From an uncultured Bacteroidia bacterium (GTDB lineage Bacteria; Bacteroidota; Bacteroidia; Bacteroidales; F082), in the NCBI GenBank assembly GCA_902786745.1, contig CADADR010000001.1, forward strand, positions 434,001 through 498,000: a stretch of DNA of 64,000 nucleotides. The letters run 5' to 3'. Under the pieces are notes generated by a model. That model had not been told where the DNA came from. It saw nothing but the letters and a program-made list of their open reading frames with translations, and made no database searches. Shown piece by piece: positions 17,970 through 23,776 of the stretch. The position numbers and the translations under genes are program-made. The first letter of the stretch is position 1, and the number at the start of each line of letters is the position of its first letter.

Positions 17970-18878
17970 TTATTGGTTTTCGGGGGTGAGGGAGTTGTAG
18001 ATATCGTGGTAAGTAAAGGGTTGGCGTCGCACATCGGAGGCAAAGAAATAGCCATAGCCGTTCTTGACATTGCCTCGCACGTTGCCCGAGATGGTGGCGA
18101 ACAGGCCCAGGCTCCAGTCGTCTTCGTTGAAGACATCCAACAGGAAGGTGTAGAATTCGGGCGAGACCGAACAAGTGATGAAAGTCTCGTTTTGGTCGAG
18201 ATAGTCTTCCGTGACGTGATAGGAATACCAGAACAGCCTGGCGGTGAACAGTGCCGAGAGCGACATGTCGTTATGGATGAATGAGACACTTTCGATGCTT
18301 TCGATGGGGAAATCCTCAGACTGATAAAAGGTCAGGCCGCAAATCACAGGTTGTTCCCCAACGGTATAGATGTGCTTGTCGAACTGGAATTCATGCGCCA
18401 TCATGCCCGATTGCATCTGATAACTCCTCACTTTTGTGTGGTCCTGGATGATTTGGAAGTAATCCGTGTTGCCCAAAGGCGTCAGATAGTCCTCGGCGGT
18501 GATGTCACCCGTAGGTGTTTCGACGACGAGTTTGTAGGTCTTGCCCGCCTCACCTTTGAAGGGTTGCTCCGAAACAAAAACCATCTTGTTGCGGTCGGCT
18601 TCCTTTTCGATATATGGAATGGTGTCGTTTCCGCAAAGCACGAAAACGCGGTTGATTTCCGGTAAAGCTTCTTGATTGTCACCCCATTGATGGACGGGTG
18701 AAATGGTCACGCGGTGCTGCCGCATCTCGGTAGTCACATTGCCAAACACGGCGACGGTGCCGTTTAAGACCTCGCCATCTGGCTGATTGAAACTGTTGAT
18801 GTCAACTTCATCGATTCGGCTGCAGGAAGCAAAAAACATCGCAGCCAAGAAAAACAAAACAAATCTGCAAACTCTCAT
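17970..18878 (-). CDS. DUF4249 lipoprotein, partner of the TonB receptor
   Basis: 302 residues from the start MRVCRFVLFF; the frame is open upstream to 19001, but that part would run through a repeated promoter block. The signal peptide ends in a lipobox (FFASC, Cys19). The mature protein fits DUF4249: an N-terminal strand GTVAVFGNVTTEMRQHRVTIS, mid-section FKGEAGKTYKLVVETPTGDITAEDYL and a C-terminal YTFLLDVFNEDDWSLGLFATISGNVRGNVKNGYGYF (shown in part: FATISGNVRGNVKNGYGYF), the usual end where these proteins describe ice-like Gly-rich turns. DUF4249 proteins are encoded next to TonB receptors and probably help bind the substrate. Confidence 0.88.
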   Translation of the reverse strand: MRVCRFVLFFLAAMFFASCSRIDEVDINSFNQPDGEVLNGTVAVFGNVTTEMRQHRVTISPVHQWGDNQEALPEINRVFVLCGNDTIPYIEKEADRNKMVFVSEQPFKGEAGKTYKLVVETPTGDITAEDYLTPLGNTDYFQIIQDHTKVRSYQMQSGMMAHEFQFDKHIYTVGEQPVICGLTFYQSEDFPIESIESVSFIHNDMSLSALFTARLFWYSYHVTEDYLDQNETFITCSVSPEFYTFLLDVFNEDDWSLGLFATISGNVRGNVKNGYGYFFASDVRRQPFTYHDIYNSLTPENQ

Positions 18879-18947
18879 TATGGTTATTATTTGGTTGTTT
18901 ATACTTAAATTACTAATACTTTCAACGCTCAAAGGAAAAAAATATTG

Positions 18948-18999
18948 CCCCACTTCGTTAGCACGATAGTACGATAGCACAAATATCGAAAAAAAAATC
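18948..18999 (-). repeat. Promoter/leader repeat block, copy 1
   Basis: On the minus strand: poly-T, CGATATTTGTGC, then the tandem TATCGTACTATCGTGC and TAACGAAGTGGGG. GATATTTG (18980-18987) is one base from a -7 box. The block lies before the DUF4249 gene and abuts the stop of the T9SS protein at 18998. Three relatives follow at 20449, 20730 and 21262. Confidence 0.75.
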
Positions 19000-20443
19000 A
19001 CTCCTTAATCCATTTTCCACTTTCCGCTTCCTTGCCATCGGCCATCACCTTCCAAACATAAACTCCTTCAGCCCATCCCCCAGCATCAATCCCCGTCACA
19101 TTCTCCGTAATATCCTGTCTATGTATAAGTCTCCCATTCACATCATACACTTCCACCCAAGCATCCTGCAACCCCGTGCGGATATTCAGCACATCCTTTC
19201 CCGGATTGGGATAAGCGATGGCATTAACGTTCTCGCATTGCTCTTCAATACTGGTCAAGTCATAATCTGCGAAAATGGGTAAACCGTGATTGAAGCCTGT
19301 GGTATCTGCACACCAATGGAGATAGTCGTCGCTGTTGGGTTGGCTGTCAATCCAAAGGTTCAGCACCTCGACCAAATCATTTGTTGTTGTACCTCCTATG
19401 ATGATCGGATTCATAAGTTGCCAATCATCGTTTTCCATGTCAAATTGCGACACATCCTGAAACGTTCCGCCGTGACCAGGACTGTCGTCAAATTGCCAAA
19501 CTTGTGGCATCCTATTGTAATAACAATTTTTGGCGACACCATAATCATTAAAGTAGGCCACACCATTGCGAGGAGCATAAGGGGCATAGAATGGAAATTC
19601 CACCAACTCGCCCCAATAAGAGTAGCAGTTCTCGATTTGCCCAGAATTTTCACTGGCAACACCCGACGGATCCCACAAATAAGGCCATTGCAACGTATCA
19701 ATAACAGATGCGCAATTGATAATCTTGCCATAATTGAAATCACTGATTCCGCAGCCATAATAACCTTCATACTTGAAATCGTATCGAACCATGCAGTTGG
19801 TCACCGACGAGTTCATGTCAACCCCATAAAACAAGCCTCCATGGATTGCTTTGAACTCCAAGCAATGGGCATAGCAGTTTTCAGCCATGGAGTTCTCTTC
19901 CAAATGATAGGCGAGAACACCGCACACAGGAGTCCATCCCTCCATTATATTAAACTCTAATCTACAGTTTTCGACAATCACGTTGCGTATTACTCCGTTT
20001 TTTACGATTCCAAACAGTCCCATGTGCTCAAGGGGAAAGTCTTTATACAGCAACAGATTATCAATCAAATGTTGTTTCCCGTCGAAAGCACCTTTGAAAT
20101 AATGGATGTACATATCGCCTGTGGTTTCATCAAAAGTGGCGGCTGCGATCGGAGTCCAGACATGACCTGCCAAATCAATGCTTTCCTCCAAATAGACAGT
20201 CCTTTCCTCAAACTCATCCACATCCTGCCCATGAAGGCCGTTACTCAGCACCGAAAGCCAGGCCAAACCCTCAGCGGAATAGATGTGCACGTCACCAAAA
20301 GCGTCCACAACATAGCCTTCCGGTTGCTCGGTCACCACATCAGTCCACAGGTCTATTGGCCAATCATGGTTTTGTGCCTGCAATACTCCCACCATCAGCA
20401 GGAACGCAAGCAGGGTATAAAATTTCGTCGTTTTCATATTCAT
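18998..20443 (-). CDS. Secreted GLUG-like protein with T9SS sorting domain
   Basis: 481 residues (an ATG two codons later is equally possible). Signal peptide ends VLQAQ. Residues of about 50-330 contain repeats of the GLUG/ZmpA type seen in right-handed helix proteins: IYSAEGLAWLSVLSNG, FKGAFDGKQHLIDNLLLY, MGLFGIVKNGVIRNVIVENC, and ENCYAHCLEF. The last 75 residues are a T9SS C-terminal domain (AIAYPNPGKDVLNIRTG, VYDVNGRLIHRQD, WAEGVYVWKVMADGK). Likely surface-exposed with unknown ligand. The pseudogene at 21363-21600 keeps both ends of a paralogue. Confidence 0.88.
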   Translation of the reverse strand: MNMKTTKFYTLLAFLLMVGVLQAQNHDWPIDLWTDVVTEQPEGYVVDAFGDVHIYSAEGLAWLSVLSNGLHGQDVDEFEERTVYLEESIDLAGHVWTPIAAATFDETTGDMYIHYFKGAFDGKQHLIDNLLLYKDFPLEHMGLFGIVKNGVIRNVIVENCRLEFNIMEGWTPVCGVLAYHLEENSMAENCYAHCLEFKAIHGGLFYGVDMNSSVTNCMVRYDFKYEGYYGCGISDFNYGKIINCASVIDTLQWPYLWDPSGVASENSGQIENCYSYWGELVEFPFYAPYAPRNGVAYFNDYGVAKNCYYNRMPQVWQFDDSPGHGGTFQDVSQFDMENDDWQLMNPIIIGGTTTNDLVEVLNLWIDSQPNSDDYLHWCADTTGFNHGLPIFADYDLTSIEEQCENVNAIAYPNPGKDVLNIRTGLQDAWVEVYDVNGRLIHRQDITENVTGIDAGGWAEGVYVWKVMADGKEAESGKWIKE

Positions 20444-20448
20444 ATTTG

Positions 20449-20528
20449 TTTATTAGTCTTATTTGTCTTATTAGTCCCACTGTCGTTAGCACGATAGTAC
20501 GATAGCACAAATATCGAAAAAAAAATCC
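20449..20528 (-). repeat. Promoter/leader repeat block, copy 2
   Basis: The fullest copy. On the minus strand it reads poly-T, CGATATTTGTGC, the TATCGTAC tandem, TAACGACAGTGGG, then a 9-base tandem GACTAATAA-GACAAATAA-GACTAATAA up to the start of the T9SS gene at 20443. Confidence 0.8.
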
Positions 20529-20537
20529 AATCCCCCT

Positions 20538-20720
20538 TCACTTATCCAGTTCCACATCCGGACACAACCCCTCAAACACCCGCATCCGTTCATAATAAGC
20601 CTCATCGAATTCCGAGGTGTCAACACTGGCAGGCATTTGCGGCAATTCCTTGTCTCTTCCTTCCCGGCATCCAGCCAAAATCAGAACTGCCATCAGGGCG
20701 AATATCCTTGTTGTCTTCAT
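20538..20720 (-). CDS. Small lipoprotein
   Basis: 60 residues. Signal peptide with lipobox ILAGC (Cys18), then a short acidic tail (DTSEFDEAYYERMRVFEGLCPDVELDK in part: DTSEFDEAYYERMRVF). No family recognised. Its N-terminus (MKTTRIFALMAVLIL) resembles the start of the adjacent secreted proteins, and it carries its own copy of the repeated leader block, which supports it being a real gene. Confidence 0.65.
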   Translation of the reverse strand: MKTTRIFALMAVLILAGCREGRDKELPQMPASVDTSEFDEAYYERMRVFEGLCPDVELDK

Positions 20721-20729
20721 ATTACCATT

Positions 20730-20787
20730 AGTCTTATCTGTCCTATTAGTCCCACCGTCGTTAGCACGATAGCACGCATACCGAAAA
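20730..20787 (-). repeat. Promoter/leader repeat block, copy 3
   Basis: Degenerate copy before the 60-residue lipoprotein: CGGTATGCGTGC in place of the -7 region, then CTATCGTGCTAACGACGGTGGG and one GACTAATGG-type unit. The poly-T end is partly kept. Confidence 0.65.
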
Positions 20788-20874
20788 AAGCCAAAGAAAG
20801 CCTCAAACCACCCCTTGCCGCCGATAGAGTAGCCAAGGCTCTCGATGGCTTTGGTAAGGCTGGAATTTGCTAAG

Positions 20875-21243
20875 TTACTCTATTTTCTCCCATACAACAT
20901 CGTGTTCCTGTACTGCTTCCCATTTAGTCAAACTGTAGTTGTGGTAATACTGGTGACTTTCGAAGATCAATTTGTAAGTATGGTCTTTATCAGGTTTGAA
21001 TTCAACCTCGTAATGGCCAAGCTCGTCGGTGTAAATGGTTTCGCCTAAGGGAATGCTCGGACCCATGAAGGTGCTTGAACACAACAAAACATGAACGTCC
21101 ACAAAGGGTGGTCCGTCATCATAGGTTACATAGCCACTAACGGTGATTTTTTCCGGTAACACCTTCTCCTTTTTACATGAAGATACGGTCATCATGCCTG
21201 CCACAACCAGCAGCATCAGCATTAGTCTAATTGTCTTTTTCAT
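20875..21243 (-). CDS. Lipoprotein with carboxypeptidase-regulatory-like fold
   Basis: 122 residues. The signal peptide ends VSSC (Cys23). The mature part is a single small beta domain like those classed as carboxypeptidase-regulatory or peptidase-associated: ITVSGYVTYDDGPPFVDVHVLLCSS, then ETIYTDELGHYEVEFKPDKDHTYKLIFES (shown in part: TDELGHYEVEF). A conserved YTDELGHYEV turn is typical. Function unknown; probably lipid-anchored at the outer membrane. It is preceded by leader block copy 4. Confidence 0.75.
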   Translation of the reverse strand: MKKTIRLMLMLLVVAGMMTVSSCKKEKVLPEKITVSGYVTYDDGPPFVDVHVLLCSSTFMGPSIPLGETIYTDELGHYEVEFKPDKDHTYKLIFESHQYYHNYSLTKWEAVQEHDVVWEKIE

Positions 21244-21261
21244 CGTTTTATATTTTACGTT

Positions 21262-21326
21262 TTATTTGTCTTATCTGTCCTATAAGTCCCACCTCGTTAG
21301 CACGATAGTACGTAAGCACGTATAAC
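21262..21326 (-). repeat. Promoter/leader repeat block, copy 4
   Basis: On the minus strand: ACGTGCTTACGTACTATCGTGC, TAACGAGGTGGG, then ACTTATAGGACAGATAAGAC. It precedes the 122-residue lipoprotein gene. Confidence 0.7.
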
Positions 21327-21360
21327 GCTTCCCCCTCTCAGAGGGGGCCAGGGGGAGTCG
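21327..21360. repeat. GC-rich imperfect palindrome
   Basis: CTTCCCCCTCTCAGAGGGGG followed by CCAGGGGGAG, directly beyond leader block copy 4 and just after the pseudogene's stop. It resembles dispersed REP-like repeats with CCCCCTCAGAGGGGG cores. Confidence 0.55.
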
Positions 21361-21362
21361 AG

Positions 21363-21600
21363 TCACTCCTTAATCCACTTTCCCGTTTCCGCTAATTTGC
21401 CGTCCGCATACACCTTCCAAACATAAACCCCTTCAGCCCAATCCACAGCATCAATTCCCGGCATCCTCTATGAGCGAGAAAATACCTGTTGTTGGTGGGT
21501 CAATATCCATCCAAAAGTCATCTACTGTTTGTGCTTGCATCGTCACCCCTCCCGCCATCAGCAGGAGCGCAAGCAGGGTGTAAAATCTTGTCGTTTTCAT
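21363..21600 (-). pseudogene. Collapsed T9SS-secreted protein gene
   Basis: On the minus strand the start ATG (21598-21600) opens a signal peptide almost identical to that of the gene at 18998-20443 (MKTTRFYTLLALLLMAGG). After about 50 codons it reads into DAGN and a stop; two bases shifted, the frame continues GIDAVDWAEGVYVWKVYADGKLAETGKWIKE to a stop at 21363, the very end of a T9SS domain (compare GIDAGGWAEGVYVWKVMADGK in the intact gene). The whole middle has been lost. A good promoter remains upstream. It might still make a 50-residue secreted peptide. Confidence 0.85.
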
Positions 21601-21626
21601 ATTCGTTAGCTTTTAGAATTTTTCGG

Positions 21627-21658
21627 CAAAACTACACCAAGCCCCAGCGCATGGCAAG
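21627..21658 (-). promoter_or_regulatory. Promoter of the collapsed T9SS gene
   Basis: TAGTTTTG (21627-21634) with CTTG (21655-21658) 20 bases upstream on the minus strand. Confidence 0.5.
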
Positions 21659-21706
21659 CAAAACCATGTACGGGTTTGTACGGGTTTTTCGCTATCGTAC
21701 CGATAA

Positions 21707-23506
21707 TCAATTAGATGTAGATTCCTCCGCGAAGCCTCGGAGAGTGACCGAAAGAGGCTCTTCAGCACCGAAAATGGATTTCATTTTGCGGCCTCGGTCG
21801 TTCACGGTGGTGTAAGCCCGTTGCATCAGGGCAGAGATGTCGGCGTCAGAAAGGCCGAGCAGATAGAGGCAGCAATAGTCGAGGTCGTTCTTGGTGAGGT
21901 TGGGATAGGCTTTGGCCAGCCTGACGGTGAACAGATTGAAATGGCGGTCGGCGGCATCGCGCAACGCCGTCACCTGTTCCTTGCTTAAGGCAGCATCCTT
22001 ATAAAGCTTGCAGTCCATCTGCGCCTTGAACTGTCCTTCATGCACTCGCTCCATGATGAGGCGGCAGATAGGCTCATCGGTGAACGATTCAGCCTGTTGG
22101 GGCTTCGCGTTCACCTCCTCTTGCCGTTTGATTTGGTCCTTTAGCTCCCTCACTTCCTGGTTGCTCTTTTTCAATCGACCCGACATCGAGGCTTTCTCCA
22201 AACGATGCGCTTCCCTTTCGGCTTTCATTTTGCGCCTATAGAGCAGCCAAGCCGTAAGAGCGGCCAACACCGCAAGGATGCCTGTCGCCACTATCATCCT
22301 GTTTCTTTGGACACGGACTTTCCCCTGCCTTTCGGCATCGGCCCGTTCCTGTTCCCATTGCAGATGCTGTTGAAATATGTCATTGAGCTTTGAAACCCGC
22401 GCTTGCGATTCGACTTCCTTTGAAGCATCTTTAACAAGAAGTCGGGCATATTGCTCGGTTTTCAGCGTATCGGCTTCGCTTATGGCGATGTCTCGCAAAA
22501 AACCTGCTGCTATTTCCGCTTTGTCGGGACTGTTTTCAAGCACAGGCTCCAGATAGACCTTTGCGGAATCATATTGCCCCATGTCATGATAGATGGCGCC
22601 AATGGTCAGGAATCTGATCAGCCTTTCCCTTTCTCCTACGGACAGCGTCGCCATCCTTTTTAGGCTATCCAACGAATTCATTGTATCATGGTGGATGCTA
22701 TACTCATGGTACGCCATCGAGGAAATCAAATCCCTATAAACCAAGCTGTTTCTTCCTGTCATGGCTTTCATAGCCGCCTCATAATAAAAGGCCGCACTGT
22801 CCGCTTCTTTCAACATGTCGTAATGAGTTCCAATACGATACAAGACATTGGCGCGGTTGGTCGGTGAAAGAGGCTCGATCGCGTCATAATGTAAGGCCTG
22901 CTTGCTACAGATGATGACAGATTCCGGCATGTATTGGTCGGAAAACAAATCCACAAGACGGTTGTAGGTCAAAACCATGAAACGTGCCTTCGTGCCCACC
23001 AGTTCGTTCTCGGGATAATGACTCTCCATCGTCCGCAAGGCACAGAGGTATTCCCCACACGCCTCAACCACGCTGTCCTTTTCAGCATACCCCACACCAT
23101 TAATATAATGTGCCCGAGCATCTAAAAACGCATTCCGATCTTGTTCGGATTCACTGCGTTCGTCTGCAATAATCAACGAATCAAAATAACTCACAGCCTC
23201 CAGCAATTCTTCTCTATTGCTCTGCCCATAGTCATTCTTAAACAGCAGCTCCGAAATCAGCACCTGGCAGTAATGCCCGTTAAACTCATCCAGACTATCT
23301 GCTGCCGCACTTGAAGCAAACTCCTGAAGCATGGCAAAAGCACTATCCGGCTGCCGCCACATAAGGGTGTCAATGGCTGCCAACTCTTGGGTCGGCCCTG
23401 CGACGCTTCGACAAGGTTCAGGGGCCTCAACTTTAGTTGGTTGGGAGCAAGCCACCATTATCGTCAGAACCGCAAAATAGTTCAGTATGTGCATAACTCG
23501 TTTCAT
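21707..23506 (-). CDS. Second membrane-tethered TPR lipoprotein with helix-turn-helix
   Basis: 599 residues, paralogous to the gene at 1772-3604 along most of its length. Lipobox TIMVAC (Cys20), TPR-like helices at about 40-380, membrane span 404-423, coiled coil 425-470 (both share REAHRLEKASMSGRLK), and helix-turn-helix 534-581 (YPNLTKNDLDYCCLYLLGL). Residues 23-37 (TKVEAPEPCRSVAGP) translate a decayed palindromic repeat. Its promoter at 23644-23675 is close to consensus, and the leader of about 130 bases contains an ATPase gene remnant. It probably signals from the periplasm to transcription; the divergent surface-protein gene at 23777 is a possible target. Confidence 0.86.
   Translation of the reverse strand: MKRVMHILNYFAVLTIMVACSQPTKVEAPEPCRSVAGPTQELAAIDTLMWRQPDSAFAMLQEFASSAAADSLDEFNGHYCQVLISELLFKNDYGQSNREELLEAVSYFDSLIIADERSESEQDRNAFLDARAHYINGVGYAEKDSVVEACGEYLCALRTMESHYPENELVGTKARFMVLTYNRLVDLFSDQYMPESVIICSKQALHYDAIEPLSPTNRANVLYRIGTHYDMLKEADSAAFYYEAAMKAMTGRNSLVYRDLISSMAYHEYSIHHDTMNSLDSLKRMATLSVGERERLIRFLTIGAIYHDMGQYDSAKVYLEPVLENSPDKAEIAAGFLRDIAISEADTLKTEQYARLLVKDASKEVESQARVSKLNDIFQQHLQWEQERADAERQGKVRVQRNRMIVATGILAVLAALTAWLLYRRKMKAEREAHRLEKASMSGRLKKSNQEVRELKDQIKRQEEVNAKPQQAESFTDEPICRLIMERVHEGQFKAQMDCKLYKDAALSKEQVTALRDAADRHFNLFTVRLAKAYPNLTKNDLDYCCLYLLGLSDADISALMQRAYTTVNDRGRKMKSIFGAEEPLSVTLRGFAEESTSN
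23395..23427. repeat. Decayed REP-like sequence inside the regulator gene
   Basis: GGCCCTGCGACGCTTCGACA, then AGGTTCAGGGGCC. The CTTCGACAAGGTTCAGG part resembles the repeat core CCTTCGACAGGCTCAGG of 4052-4102. It codes for part of the linker just after the lipobox. Confidence 0.5.
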
Positions 23507-23519
23507 GCCTCTCAGTTTC

Positions 23520-23639
23520 CTATTTTTTATTCAGCCAATAATAAAGGAAATAATCATAGATAAAATATCTCCCTTCGCTGTTTGTAACGATGTCTTTTTC
23601 CTGCAAGGCATTCAGGCTTCTTTGGACTGAACAATCTAG
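23520..23639 (-). pseudogene. C-terminal remnant of an AAA-type ATPase
   Basis: 39 codons between two in-frame stops, reading LDCSVQRSLNALQEKDIVTN then SEGRYFIYDYFLYYWLNKK. This is the winged-helix tail seen at the end of Bacteroidetes P-loop ATPases of the ATPase_2/DUF234 kind (repeated phrase ALQEKDIV...YDYFF...WL). The ATPase domain itself is absent. The remnant lies in the leader of the regulator gene downstream. Confidence 0.7.
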
Positions 23640-23643
23640 TCAG

Positions 23644-23675
23644 CAAAAATAACAAGAATTATTCAATTATACAAA
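23644..23675 (-). promoter_or_regulatory. Consensus promoter of the second TPR/HTH regulator
   Basis: Minus strand TTTG (23672-23675), 20 bases, TATTTTTG (23644-23651). Transcription would start near 23637. Confidence 0.65.
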
Positions 23676-23721
23676 TTTGCGTAACGCTTTTTTGTATAAC
23701 AGCGAACATTTCGATTGTTTT

Positions 23722-23753
23722 TTTGTCACAATCCACAAAAACCCCTATTTTTG
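23722..23753 (+). promoter_or_regulatory. Consensus promoter of the 859-residue surface protein
   Basis: TTTG (23722-23725), 20 bases, TATTTTTG (23746-23753), then an ATG 24 bases on. It is divergent from the regulator promoter, with their -33 elements 46 bases apart. Confidence 0.7.
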
Positions 23754-23776
23754 TCCTCTCCTAAATTGCTAATACC

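Noticed and set aside
18948..21326. The repeated blocks as a CRISPR array.
   Set aside because: Spacing is irregular (hundreds of bases), genes lie between copies and there are no unique spacers of equal length or cas genes.
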